64,000 bases of DNA. Origin: Kingdonia uniflora (lineage: Eukaryota > Streptophyta > Magnoliopsida > Ranunculales > Circaeasteraceae). The notes beneath the pieces were generated by a model, which worked only from the letters and a program-made list of their open reading frames with translations, was not told the origin of the DNA and did no database searches. The stretch lies in assembly GCA_014058105.1 (NCBI GenBank), contig JACGCM010002198.1, forward strand, positions 1,191,001 through 1,255,000, read 5' to 3'. Shown piece by piece: positions 13,155 to 24,910 of the stretch (positions are counted from its first letter, which is position 1; each line of letters opens with the position of its first letter). The translations under genes were made by a program, and so were the position numbers.

Positions 13155-14280
13155 TTAGATTCGTTAAAACCATTGATATCGATGTCGCTTGGTATAACTT
13201 TCTTTGTTAGTCCCATTTGCTCGATTGTGCTCTGAAAAAGGATTTTAATACCACTGTATGTATCTATCATCATGGTATGCATGACGAAGTTCTTCATCTT
13301 GAGCATAATAGCCAGTGTGTCATGATGTGGGACTTGACATGACCTATGTCGTAATCTTCAAATGAAATTCTAGTTTTTCAATTACTTGATTTAGGAAGGA
13401 GTTTAGCTTCTTTATCCTAAACCGCGAGGTTGTAGCACTCCGCTAACCTCCTCCTCTTAAAACTAGCTAAATTGATGATCTGATGGATCTCAATCATATG
13501 ACTGTGGTAGAGATAGTATAAGTGTTTTTCCTCAGATTGATCTTCGACCTGAATTAGTTTGACTTGTTTCTTATAGCTTCTATTCTTATATCCTTCCAAA
13601 TCGATAATGTACTCGTGCATTCTCCCGCCTTTAAAAATGTACTCCAACAACTCTATACAACATAACAGTTGTTAGTTTCATGATGTGTTAGCTTATGGTG
13701 TATACAATACGGTTTGCCTTCGATTGGCTCTAGAGGTTGAGTAATACGGAAGAGCTTATTTTTCTCCAGTATAGGGTAGATCGCTGAATTCTAGACATTT
13801 ATCTTTGGAAGGACTGGATTTTGGCAATAAGTTTCCTTTTTATGAATTACTTGTGTCTGTTTTAGCTCGCTTTTTATCACCATAACCATCGTTTATGCGT
13901 TTACCATCTTTCTTTGTATTTGGACCCTTCGCGGATAGGACCTTTTTAGCAGATTTATGCCTTTCGAGCATCATCCTTTTTAGGTCGATATATCCATTTA
14001 CCTTTATAATCATGTCTTCCAAAGTTGAGGGCTTGATTAAGAAAAGATGCTGCCTCGTTTACAATCGATCTGTAGTACATTGGTAAATACTGAAACTGCT
14101 GTCTTTTGATCGAGATTATCCACCTTTTGAGAAAGTTTGGGAAACTTTTTTGCAAAGACTTCAAGCTTCTCCCCCTAAGATTGTTTAAGACTGATAAGAA
14201 TATATAAATTTTTCTCCTTGTCTTTGTTATGAGCGTGTCTTGTCAAAGATCTTCTATAACTGGTCAAATGTGAGGATTGA
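13155..14280 (-). pseudogene. Tat element gag and protease, broken
   Basis: Gag fragments lie at 14164-13840 (EAASFLNQAL; EDMIIKVNGYIDLKRMMLER followed by basic residues) and 13650-13417 (EYIFKGGRMHEYI). A retroviral-type protease remnant at about 13320-13155 reads MMIDTYSGIKILF, where the family has an aspartate followed by TGSS, then MGLTKKVIPS and INGFN. The positions fit the gag-PR order ahead of RT. Stops and frameshifts are frequent. The 5' part of gag, the leader and the LTR are missing to the right of about 14400. Confidence 0.6.
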
Positions 14281-14410
14281 ATTTTTAGGTAGAGAATGGT
14301 AGTGAACAATCGATAAAGAATATGGTTTAATTCAAATACAATCCCAATGAATCTTGAAAATGTTAGACATGCTCTTTAGGATCGGTGCCCTTGTACTTAC
14401 CTATTTTGGG

Positions 14411-14770
14411 AGTTAGTGAGCCGTGGTTTGCTCAATCTCGCATAACAACATTCCAGGTTTAGAACTATTGCAGTGGTGATCTTTGGAGAGCTGGAGCTGA
14501 TGGCTTGCTGCTCTGTTATTATTTTAGGTCCTTAATTTGTGGTTCTAACCGACTGAGGTTTGTAGAATCTTTCGTTTAGATATTGTTTCTTAGTCTTCCA
14601 CTGTTTTAGTTTTCCTTATTACTCTGATGCATTGCCAAGTGAATGACTGAGCCTGGATTTGTCTATGACTCGGTTGTTTGTGGGGCGAATCGGTTAGATT
14701 CCCTGACCTTCATATCCTCGAATCTCAGTAATTGGTCTAGCTACCAATTATTAGATTTTGGGGCGTGACA
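14411..14770 (+). repeat. 5' LTR remnant of the Tekay-like element
   Basis: About 360 bp match 19829-20188 nearly throughout, from AGTTAGTGAGCCGTGG to GTGACA. It is only the last twelfth of the LTR. Confidence 0.85.
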
Positions 14771-14774
14771 GACT

Positions 14775-14786
14775 TGGTATCAGAGC
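14775..14786 (+). other. Primer-binding site, initiator tRNA-Met type
   Basis: TGGTATCAGAGC lies four bases after the LTR end. It is the common plant tRNA-Met primer complement and fixes the plus polarity of this element. Confidence 0.85.
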
Positions 14787-15742
14787 TCTAGATTAACTTT
14801 TATCTCAGTGTCTAACACTCATAGGCTGAGTTATTCCTTAGGACGAGTTAGGATGATTCCTTGGTATCCTGTGTCTTTTTTGCATGTTTGGTTATAGAGT
14901 TGACTTCTTGAGACCTTTTGCGTATAGGCTTCTAGCATAGGTCTAGTGTGTAGGCTTTTGCTATAGATTTAGAGGACTAGAGATGCTTATCATGAATCCT
15001 AAGAATAGTGATTGATTGGCTTCTAGTAGTGGTTGGTTTCCCTGTTTTGTTTTGGTATTAGGTTTTGATTTTAGATTGTGATCTTATGTTATTTGGACGA
15101 CGTTATGTTTGCCGTCATAGTAGTTTTGACGTGTGTTCCATTTTAACAATTGTCTTCTCGAGTTTTGGGTATCTGCTCTTAATCGAGTCCAGAATATTGG
15201 ATCAGATTGTTTGGATTAGTTTTCATTATTTATTGAAATGCATCGTTTTAACCAATTATTTTCATCTCATGTGACGCAGACTTGAATCTCCTGGCAGATG
15301 TGTTATGAGACTGGAGATTGTGTATACATCAGATTTTTTACGTCGTTCATATATGAAAATGGACATCATATTCCACTTTCCCCTTATGTTGATTTTGCAT
15401 TTTTAAACGATTTGTTTTATCATAAAACTATATAAATTATAATATATATAATTTTTAAGCAAATTATATATTAATATATTTTGCCCGTGATCTTGGATAT
15501 GTTATTTTTACCTTAATGCTGTGAGCCATTATTGACCGTATTTACTCGAATAGAGTTGTGATTAATCGTTTGTTCACTAGTAGGGGTTAATTTTGTGCCA
15601 TGACAGGGAGCTAAGGAGGCTTTCTATTTTATCAGTTTTGCAAAATTATTCTTACTAGTGGGTACACATTGCATACTAGATATACTATATTTTAGTAGTG
15701 ATGTTAAATTTCAAGACAAAATTCCTTTTAAGGAGGGTAGAT
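14787..15742. other. Internal region without genes
   Basis: About 950 bp between primer site and 3' LTR, AT-rich towards 15400-15480. A short plus-strand open stretch (15065-15274) has no recognisable motif. The last bases form the polypurine tract. I see no gag, protease, RT or integrase residue here. Confidence 0.6.
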
Positions 15743-16043
15743 TGTAATGACCCGGATTTGTTTTATTTATTATTATAAATTATTGTTATTATTTAGATAT
15801 TACTTTACGTTAAGCTTCCGCTTATTATTTTCTATCGGCAGGTTATGTGTTATTTATTTTCTGTGGTTTCGATGGTTCGGTGGTTGTTTGATTTGAGGAG
15901 GTTGTGTTTTGATTATAGGAGCCCGTGGTTGGTATCTAATAGGGTTGTGTTTGTTATTTCGGGTTGTTCCTGTCTTCTGAGGATCTTGGTGTGATGTGTG
16001 GTTCAGGAGGATCTCAGAGTGACTTTGGGATTTTTTCCAGTTC

Positions 16044-16223
16044 CCGTTCGAATGAAGATCTGTGTCGTTCGAACGAATCTTCAGTGCCTTCTGGACGTTT
16101 TGACCATTGGACAGATTGTCGTTCGAACGAGATTTATTGTCGTTCGAACGAGTCAACATATCTCCTCGAATTTGGCTCAAGACCTCTTCGTCGTTCGAAC
16201 GACTTTCATATCCGTTCAAACGA
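16044..16223. repeat. Array of 12 bp palindromes upstream of the LTR TATA box
   Basis: TCGTTCGAACGA occurs exactly at 16065, 16119, 16140 and 16191. Near matches are at 16044 (CCGTTCGAATGA) and 16212 (CCGTTCAAACGA). Copies 3 and 4 are spaced 21 bp start to start. A stretch reading CTCGAATTTGGCTCAAGA separates copies 4 and 5. The same arrangement occurs in the copia LTR at 56428-56604. Its position just before the TATA suggests a promoter element. Confidence 0.8.
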
Positions 16224-16232
16224 CTTGTCGTT

Positions 16233-16243
16233 TATATATATAT
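16233..16243 (+). promoter_or_regulatory. Probable LTR TATA box
   Basis: TATATATATAT lies 10 bp after the last palindrome and is followed by a CT-rich stretch typical of a plant transcript start. Confidence 0.5.
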
Positions 16244-19200
16244 CATTCTTCATTCTCTCTCCTCATTTTTCTTCTCTCTCTCACCGACTCTAGGATCTCT
16301 AACCCCAACTTCTTCAATCCTTTTCCTCCCTTCATTTCTTCAACCTTTCTCCTTCCTTGGTTTGATTGGAGCTTGGGGAATCACCTTCTTCCACAAAATT
16401 TTAGCTCTTGACTCTAGTGAAAGAGAGGACTACCATTTTCAGATTCGGATTCATCGGTGGGTCACTATTTCTTTACGAATCATGGCCACCACTTTGAACT
16501 CAGCTTTCTCTCGCCTTCGAGGTTCGTACTCTCACTCGGTTTGAGCTGTGGTTTGTGATGATTCGGGCATGGTGGCTGATTAGGTTTTAGGGCTTGTAAT
16601 AGTGAGATGTTTGATGTGTTTTGACCATTGTTTTGATGGTGGGGTGCTTGATTTGGGTTTATTACAGGTGTTGGCCAGTGGCGGTGATTGCTTGGGTTGG
16701 ATTGTTGGTGTTTGGGTGGCTGAATTGGTTGGTTAAGAGTTGATATATCCTAGCATGATTGTACTCATTAGGGTGGTGATATGGGTTTGGTGTAGTTGGA
16801 AAGAGAAGGTGTGGTGGCTGTTCTAGATAGTAGTTGTTGTTGTTCCGGAGAGGGCTGCCTGAACCGGCAATTGTTGCCGTTTTGGTTCAGATATTACTGC
16901 CCAAATTACTATTTTTCTAAAGGAAGAGAGAGGGTTGTTTTTACCCTCTTCGAACACCGGGTGCTTGATTGTTGAGCGGCTGATTAGGTTGGTTTAAAGT
17001 GGTATATCTTAATGCATTGTGGGTGATCAGAGTAGTGTAGTGTAGTGTGGTAGATTGTGGATTATACTGCAGTTTGTGTTACTCATTCAAGTGTGGCGCT
17101 GATTTGAAACACAGTTTCGGGCGAGGATCCTTTATTGGAATTGCTTTTGGGCTCCGGGTCTCAATAGTGGTTGATGTTGTGGTGTTCCTGGTCCTTTCCG
17201 AGATTGATTTGGAGTTCTGGAAGTCGATTCGCGGAACACATTACTGTTGGGGTGCTGTTTGGATATTTTCGCCGGGTTTGTCATTTTGAGTTTTATTTCA
17301 AGCGATTTTTATCTTCCTTAATAACTAGATCATTATACTAATTCGTGAGTTATTGTAACGCCTAGATTATTATGTTTATACTGTGATTGGGTTACTATAT
17401 GCTTATTTTCCTAGGGCATCTATACGGTTTATTCGCTTAGTACACTATGTGCATGAGTAATTAAGGATTGGCTAAGTTAGTGCAGCATTTGGGTATATTG
17501 TGAGTTTATAGATAGTTATTCTCAGTTATAGGGGTTGCGACGATTCTGCGTCGCTGTACTATATATAAGGAAATAGTTGGTTAGTTATTAGGATGCTTAA
17601 CTTGTTTCTTGGCACTAGTAATTAGGTTCGGCTTTTAGTAGGAATATACGGACGGCACGTGGTTAGCCGCTATTATTAGTATATAGTTTAGATATTATAG
17701 TTATCCCTTTTAGATATAGCTTCCTCGAATTGTTAGTATGTGATTCTTGGTTCCTTGATAATCTATTGGGCGGTGTAGCTTCCGTAAGACATGGTCTTTG
17801 GTTCGGGGCTCGACCTCTTACCTTTTCTTATCTTGATTAGTTTTAGGATTATCCTAGATGTGCTATGTGTTCTCGTGGCCTGGCCCACGAAAGATGTTGT
17901 TGATTTGGAGGTTGTTTGGAATGATAGATTCCATGTTGGAGTGCGGTGTCTCCTGGACTGTTAGCTGTTGGTGGTGGATAGACAGTTTTTCCTTAATAGT
18001 TGGTTATGGTGTTGGGCATCTAATAGTTTGCCTTAGGATTGTTTGCCTTATCGTGTTATGATACTTATTGTCCTCATGATTCTTAGAGCTAGTAGAGCTT
18101 ACTCGCTAAGCCTTCCTACCCATGGTGTGAGGCTTGTAGGCCTGTGTTCCCTTCCGTTAGCATGGCGTTCATGAGTCTTCGGCCTTGACGTCAGATGGTT
18201 TTGTAAAGTTGTACTGTCACCCGTGATGCTGGAATCTCCTGGTCTCTTATTACATGATTTCATGAAGACTGTCGCCATTGATGTGTTCGTGGAGACTGTC
18301 GCCATTGATGTTGTTACCTGGTGGGTTCCTATACATCCGACCTGGAGACTTATGTACATGGTTGCTAGGGGATTGTGATACACCTTTGTTCTTGGGGATT
18401 GTAGACTACTTGTCATACACTTGTAGGTTATCCCGTGTGTACTAGTCTGTGTTGACAGCTATGGTACACTAGCACTTGATGTTAATCATGTTGCTTTAGG
18501 AAATCTTAAGAGACTGACATTGATTTGATATGGTGACAGCTAAGTTACTGTTTTATCTATGTGTAGATAGTATAACTGAGTCACGGTTAGAGTCTGTGTT
18601 TAGGATTGTTTACCATGCTCAGAGGCAGGTGGTTATCCTGCATGTACTGCCGGGTTGACGATAGTTGTGTTTCAGTCTTTAGGATCCTGCTCACATCTGT
18701 AGATAAAATATTCTCCTTATCTTATTGAGATCGGATACATAAATGACCGTGGCACCGTTTATCATTGTTGAGGTTGGAATAACCTGGATTGTAAATAGTA
18801 AGGACGTTGGCTCTTTGGGGTTAAAATACCCTGTGAGCACCCTGATCAGGTGGTGATGTAGTACCCTACTAGCCGTGGTCGGGCTTAGATAGATCGTACC
18901 TTTGTATCCAATAATGATCTCTTTAAGGTAATTTCCTTCTCTGGTAGTTGTCAACCAACCTTAATTTTAGGGTCTAGTTATCGGGTTGACATCTCCAAAT
19001 CATTCTGCATCTATATCGTATCATATCATAACACACATATCATTGCATCTCTACATATTCTCTATTCATAGGTTCTTCTGTTATAAATCCTTAACCTATC
19101 TTCATAAGCATCATTGAAGAATCTTTAGTAGTTGGGATAATTGTGGGATTATCCCTTCCTATCATATCGCTATCATATCATATCATTAATATTGGGATCA

Positions 19201-20188
19201 TTATGGGATTATCCTAGTTCATCATATCATTCTTCATATTCATCGCATCCTTTCCTTATCTCTATTCTTCTTCTCTTAATGATTTACAGTAACCTTAGCT
19301 TGTCTCTTCCCTCTGCATTTATTCCTCCTTCTGCATCTGATTTTAATAGGCTATTTAGTCTTGTTGGGTGTTGTGGAGTTTTGCGCTGGTGTGTCTGGTT
19401 GTGGACTATCTCGTTAAGCTTATTTTAGCTTCGGGGTTGTGCCTGGTTGGGGTTTGGGTAACCCTGTTGGATTTTAGTAGACTGAGGGTTATTTACCCTC
19501 GTAGGTTTTGTATTTCTGAGGCAAGTTAGTTGCATGTGTCGCTGAGGGCCACAGTAGTGATTGGGGAGTAGTTGTAGTCCGTGTGATTGGAGTGTATTCT
19601 ATAGTCTTAGCGTTCCTTCGCACTATGCTTATATATATATATATATATATATATGGCTTAGTTATTTAAATATATTATACTAGTTATTTAAATATATTAT
19701 ACTAGTTATATATCTATTAGATATTTATTATACATCCTTGGTATATCTATTACTTATCATTAGCAATTATTATATCCTATTATTATTATCATCTCATTAG
19801 TTGGTATAATTGTTTAGCTTATTTAGAGAGTTAGTGAGCCGTGGTTTGCTCACTCTCGCATAACAACATATCAAGTTTAGAGTTGTTGCAATGGTGATCT
19901 TTGGAGAGCTAGAACTGAAGGCTTGTTGCTCTGTTATTATTTTGGGTCTTTAGTTTGTGGTTCTAACCAGCTGAGGTTTGTAGAATCTTTCGTTTAGATA
20001 TTATTTCTTACTCTTCCGTTGTTTCTGTTTTCCTTATTACTCTGATGCATTGCCAAGTGAATGACTGAGCCTGGATTTGTCTATGGCTCAGTTGTTTGTG
20101 GGGCGAATCGGTTAGATTCCCCGACCTTCAGATCCGCGAATCTTAGTAATTGGTCTAGCTACAAATTATTGAATTTTGGGGTGTGACA

Positions 20189-21009
20189 AACATATATATG
20201 AGTACGTCTTTCTATGAAAGGGTACAGCTGCAGACCTAAAAAATCCTCATCCTCAAAGGTCTGAAGGAGGGACTAGGAGGATTAATGGACTTAAGTGTGA
20301 TTAATCCCAATTCCTAATCCCCTCATAAGGACTAACGAGAGATAGGGGTACACCTCTCAAAGAGGGTCTCCTAGTAGATTTTTCAGGCCTTAACCACTTT
20401 TGTGGTAGATATTAGGGTAGGTAGTGCCCTCTGTTAACCAGTTATGTCCAAGCTCACTCAGCTGACAGGTAGTGGTGTGAGTCCTTATTAGGATCACATC
20501 CAAGGACCCAGGTGGGTTATAAGTAGGGTCCAAAGCCTTAAAAGCGACAAGATTCTAGTAATACCTACTAGGGCACAGCATGGTCTTGTAGCCTCATAAG
20601 CTTAGGATTTAATTGTCCTTGTCTCTTTAGACCGATTACAGATGGTAAGACCTTGCCCCTAAAAAGGAAGATCTAGACTCTATCCTGAATAAGGAACTAA
20701 GATCCCGACTCAGGACAGTCGTGAGTAGTAGCCCCTTAAAAAGGAGCACAATAAGAGCTTAGGAAGGCAACTCTACAAGTACATCCAGATAAGAAAGTCT
20801 CAAGTAGGGGACGCAAAATCCTGCATTCGTAGTCTCTCTACTAGAATATTCATCTCCTTTCTAAATAATCTCCAACCAACCCCAATAAACAACCAAAAAA
20901 CCCCGCTCACAAATTGAAGAGCTAACACCGATCCCCAACGTGGTTTAACCCCGCTAGCCGATATACTACAACAGTAGCGGGAATTTATTGAAGTAAAAAT
21001 TCGTGTGCA
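20189..21009 (+). repeat. Probable 5' LTR of the Athila-like element
   Basis: The right end is set by TGTGCA followed six bases later by a primer site. The left end is uncertain because it abuts the LTR end at 20188. There is no second copy in the window for comparison. Confidence 0.45.
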
Positions 21010-21014
21010 TAAAT

Positions 21015-21034
21015 TGGCGCCATTGCCACCGGGG
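21015..21034 (+). other. Primer-binding site of the Athila-like element
   Basis: TGGCGCCATTGCCACCGGGG resembles the TGGCGCCGTTGCCGGGG primer sites common in plant Athila elements, with two extra bases in the middle. The exact tRNA cannot be settled by eye. Confidence 0.6.
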
Positions 21035-22029
21035 AACAAAAATTGAGTTCACGGTTCAAGCTTTGACTAAACATCGGCTCCCAATCAAAGAGTCTTTTTA
21101 AGGTAACTTTAATTTTTCTAGCAAGCTTTAGATTATTTATTGTAAAAATTAGTATAACATTAGTTTAGCTTTATTTTTATTGGCTTTGTTGATTGCTTAA
21201 ATTCTACACTGCTTAGTAAGGTAGTAACAAAGGTTAGGGTTGTACCCAGTGAATGAAACTCTTATAAGGGACCCCCAACCCGTGGGATTACCCACTAGGG
21301 ATATAACGAAAGTTATATCACATAAATTATGATAATTGTCCCCATCGACCTTAATTAATTAAAACTTAAAGCTAGTAGAAATTTTCTAAGGGATTTTATC
21401 ACCTGCGGAACTAGGAGATACCGGACCTAGGTATCAACCACAGATTTATAGGAACCACTTAAGGGAATGTTACCAGTTACTAATAGAAGGTGCGACATTA
21501 CCAAAATTGGGTGTTGACGACCGAAAAGGTGACTCATCTACGGCCCGTGTCTCTGCGTGGTGTTCAGATCGAACACCTACCTCTAATTCAACACTTGAAC
21601 ATAGAAGTTTTTGTGTAGGAATTAAGCAGCTAGAGCCAAACCTACCTACCTTCAACTACGCATATAGATATTATTGGGAGAGCCATAATTCTATTAGAAA
21701 ATGTTGATCGTGTGCATTTAGCTTTCTGTAGTAGTGTTAATTAAAATTCAGTCATTAGCTAGTAGTAGCTAGTGCATGATACATTGGGCTAGAGTAGGAA
21801 AACATCTTAGAGGTTTACCTAAACTAGTCTTAGTTAATAGGCCTTCTGTCCCACATACAAGATACCTCAGAATGCATCATCATAGTAATAGTTTAAGGAC
21901 CGTACAAGCCAATAATCTAGAGGAAATCGATTCAAGTTTAATCGACCCCATTCAGTTGAAGATTTAAATAAACTTTGATCCTCCAATGGCTTAAAAATAC
22001 CTATGAGATTATTATTGGACCTCTGAGGT

Positions 22030-23731
22030 AGACATAATGCAATCCTATATAGTCTTGCCTGACATTATAACTCAAAACTATGAGATCAAACTGGGTATCA
22101 TTAACATGTTACCTACGTATTACGGGTTTGACATTAAATGTCCCTATAGGCATATAAAAGACTTTGAAAAGATATGCGTACTTTCTTGCTAACAAAACAT
22201 CACGGAGGAATCTATTCACCTCGGTCTTTTCCTCCTCTTTTTAAGAGAGAAGGCAGGCTGATGGTTACACTCATTAGCTCATTCATCACTTAGAACATGG
22301 GCAGAACTTTCAAAGAAGTTCACATCAAAAAAAATTACTATGGCCAAATTAAACTCTAGTTGTCCAGAGAACAATCATCAAATTTTGCCAAGATAAGTTT
22401 GAACCATTTTACGAGGCCTGGGAAAGATTAAGGATCTTCGCCTCCGATGCCCACATTACAACTTTGAAATCTAATACTTTTTCCAGATATTCTATCATGG
22501 CATTACACCCGATAGCCATTATAGGCTAGAATCTATCCACACAGATGATATCCAAAACATTCAACCTAAAAGCACTTATGAAGCATTTAAGGCATTAGTA
22601 GAAAAATCCCAACAGTGGGACTTTGATCCTCATAAGAACGGTCGCAGCAAAAAGGGAGGTGTCCTTGCGATTAGCGATAACAAAACACTTCTTGCCAAGA
22701 TAGATGTCCTTACAAAGAAAATAGAGCAATTCCCTACTCCACCTTCCCCGGTGAATAATGTCCAACAGTCGTGTATGACGTGTGACGAATATTCTCATAT
22801 TGAAAGGGATTGCCCTGTTTATGCAAAAATCAATAGTACAAAGCACGTTAATGTTATACACCATAAATCACCATGGCAGAACCACCATAATTTTACTTGG
22901 AGAAACGACCAAACAAATCTCAATACTTCTAAACCTGCCCAATAAGGAATGCGACAATCAAATGATAATCTGTACCTGCCTAGAATTCTACTCTTAACTC
23001 AATTTGTAGAATTCAAAAGTCGAATAAAAGGTCGCATAGGATCTCTCAAGAATCAAAAGAACCTTCATTCTCGATCCCTATCAAAATATAACAACAATTA
23101 GGTAGCCTTCTCGACAAAGTCGACAAACAAGAAAAGGAAAATCGCCTCCAACCGGAAGTAAATTCCAGTGGTACTCTAGGTCAAACGTCGGGAATAAAGC
23201 AGGTACATGTAATCACCACTCTAAGGAGTAGGCCTTCTCAACAAAGTTAGCAAACAAGAAAAGTCAAATTGCCTCCAACCGGAAGTAAATTCCAGTGGTA
23301 CTCTAGGTCAAACATCGGGAACAAAGAATGTGCATGAAATCACCACTCTTAGAAGTGGCAAAACGGTTGATAGTCAAGTTAAAATGCTAAAATATGACAC
23401 CTTGAACCACACATCACATGCTTCAGAGCTGGTTCAGAATACGGAGGATGAACCTGCTAAGATAAGCACTAATGAGCCCTTAAGTAAACCAATGGTAACT
23501 AGGAATCCTAGCATAACACCTGTTCAACCTGAAGTACATTTTGCTCCTAGTGTCCCTTATCCTCAATGCCTCGATGGTAGGCGTAAGAATGATCAATACT
23601 CTAGGTTAATGGAAACATTTTGCCACGTTCATAATAATAATCTGTTACCCAAAGCTATAGAATGTCTTCCCAATTATGCCAAGTTCCTTAAAGAAATGGG
23701 CACTCGGGAACATCGTCTAACATCCACATGA
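22030..23731 (+). pseudogene. Athila-like gag, broken
   Basis: Typical gag landmarks appear in order. IINMLPTYYGFDIKCPYRHI and DFEKICVLSC lie near 22100-22190. A retrotransposon-gag core with many stops follows (LGLFLLFLREKAG near 22220-22260; KDLRLRCPHYNFEI near 22430-22470). Next comes AFKALVEKSQQWDFDPHK near 22582-22635, then a zinc knuckle CMTCDEYSHIERDC at about 22773-22814, and HHNFTWRNDQTN. The linker HEITTLRSGKTV sits at about 23333, and PNYAKFLKEMGT at about 23670-23705. The frame changes repeatedly and stop codons are frequent. Confidence 0.75.
23102..23354 (+). repeat. Tandem duplication of about 126 bp in the gag linker
   Basis: The stretch from GTAGCCTTCTCGACAAAG (23102) is repeated from GTAGGCCTTCTCAACAAAG (23228) with a few base changes. 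Both include CCTCCAACCGGAAGTAAATT and TCACCACTCT. It lies just before the LRSGK linker motif and is probably a local slippage or unequal exchange event. Confidence 0.8.
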
Positions 23732-23779
23732 AAGTATTCCTCACCGAGACACTTACCTCACCAAAACTCTGTGATTGAG

Positions 23780-24910
23780 GCACTCCAACCATCCCGTGCA
23801 TGATAGGAAATCATAGGGTAGGCATAACCCTCCTTGACTTAGGAGCTAGTATTAATGTCCTCTAATGTACAATCTACAAGGAATTAGGATTGGAAGAATT
23901 GACACCAACTCTAATTATATTTAACTAGTTGATAGATTTAAAAAACATCTGAGAGGCATACTCGAAGACGTATATATCAAAGTCGAAGAACTGATATTCC
24001 CAACTAATTTTTTTAAAATAGACACAGACGTTGAACACAGCTAAAGAGATCCCTATCATCCTAGGCAAACCATTCTAAGCTACAGCCCAGGTCGTGAGTA
24101 ACTGTCTCACAGGTGTCTTGGGGCCTATTTATGGAAGCCCTAAAGGTTAGCCTTAATGTGTTCAACAATAATAGCCAAATCTCAGGCAAAGATGATCTTA
24201 AAGGCATCAATGCCATTAAAATCTACGTATATGATTCCTTTCCACAAAAATATTCAAAAGATCCATTAAAGTCTTGTCTCATGTAGGTGAAGATTTAGAC
24301 GTGATGGAGGAAGTTGAGAAAATAAAAATATATTAAGATGCAACACCTCCACAACTTTACCCAAACCCTTTATCATCCAACCCCCAAAGCTCGAACTTAA
24401 GACCTTACCAGAGACATTCAAGTATGTCCACCTAGATGACAATGAGACTCTCCTTGTTATAATATCTTCCAATTTAACTGCCATCCAGGAAGACAAGCCC
24501 TTAAGTGTTCTAAAGAGAAATAAGATAGCAATAGGTTGGTCCATAGCCAATTTAAAGGGGAATTAGTCCCACCGTTTACACACATCGCAGAGACATAGAA
24601 GACGGTACAAAAAATTCCCATGAAATGCAAAGGCAACTAAATCCTACCCCTTTTCCAAGGGAATCTCGATCTCCCTGATAGTTGTTGACTCGGAAGACAA
24701 ATGGTCCCAAGCCATTGCATGTATATCTCAACAGCCAGTGTTCATAATAGAATTCCTAAATAGTTTATTTCGACGCTTTGGAAGTCCTTATATAGTGATA
24801 AGTGGTCATGAAGAATAATATCTTGAGTTGCATAAATTTTTGCAAAACAATTCGACCTACTATAAAAGAACAACACCGACACAAGAAATGTACGTAAACT
24901 GGCAAAAGTT
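23780..24910 (+). pseudogene. Athila-like protease, RT lead-in and integrase remnants
   Basis: IPCMIGNHRVGITLLDLGAS at about 23791-23850 is the protease active-site region (aspartate in DLGAS). The RT lead-in at 24345-24560 reads PPKLELKTLPETFKYV, LDDNETLLVIISSNLTAIQE and NKIAIGWSIANLKG across one frame change. The catalytic RT core is absent. An integrase piece at 24683-24830 reads VVDSEDKWSQAIAC and FLNSLFRRFGSPYIVISGHE, where the family has an ISD motif, so the second catalytic aspartate is lost. YYKRTTPTQEMYVNWQK follows at about 24854-24903. Confidence 0.65.

Larger units (their letters stand above)
1..14410 (-). mobile_element. Tat-lineage Ty3 retrotransposon, partial, with nested LINE and antisense gene
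   Basis: Read on the minus strand, the order is gag (about 14280-13420), protease (13320-13155), RT (12967-11960), RNase H, a second RNase H (11385-10952) and integrase (10950-9531). A LINE follows (9530-4205), then a region whose gene reads on the opposite strand (178-4020). A second RNase H before integrase, and an antisense extra ORF between pol and the 3' LTR, are known features of Tat-lineage elements. The 3' LTR would lie left of the window. The 5' end is cut at 14411, where a truncated LTR of another element begins. All reading frames are broken, so the copy is dead. The element assignment is firm; treating 1-4204 as the same element rests on its match to the derivative at 38167-44974. 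Confidence 0.75.
14411..20188 (+). mobile_element. Tekay/Del-like Ty3 element with very long LTR, internally deleted
   Basis: The end of a 5' LTR (14411-14770) is followed by a tRNA-Met-type primer site at 14775. A purine-rich tract follows at 15730-15742 (AAGGAGGGTAGAT), then a full 3' LTR at 15743-20188 that starts TGTAATGACCCGG and ends GTGTGACA. These ends and the tract resemble Tekay/Del chromoviruses. Only 972 bp lie between the LTRs and no gag-pol motif is visible there. The 5' LTR keeps just its last 360 bp, with Tat element sequence directly before it, so the left part was lost by deletion or recombination. The element is non-autonomous and probably dead. Confidence 0.75.
15743..20188 (+). 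repeat. 4.4 kb 3' LTR of the Tekay-like element
   Basis: Bounded by TG and CA ends, preceded by a polypurine tract and matched at its end by the 5' LTR remnant. It holds an array of TCGTTCGAACGA palindromes (16044-16223), a TATA stretch right after it (16233-16243), a CT-rich leader, and a TA microsatellite near 19631-19654. Open frames inside it (for example 15964-16411 and 17047-17289) have no known domain and are probably chance. Confidence 0.8.

Noticed and set aside
16044..16223. CRISPR-like array from regularly spaced palindromes
   Set aside because: Repeats are only 12 bp, few and unevenly spaced, inside an LTR of a plant element.
15964..16411. Proteins with RSNE, VVRT or SFER repeats in three frames
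   Set aside because: The peptide repeats are just the palindrome read in different frames; no other coding sign.
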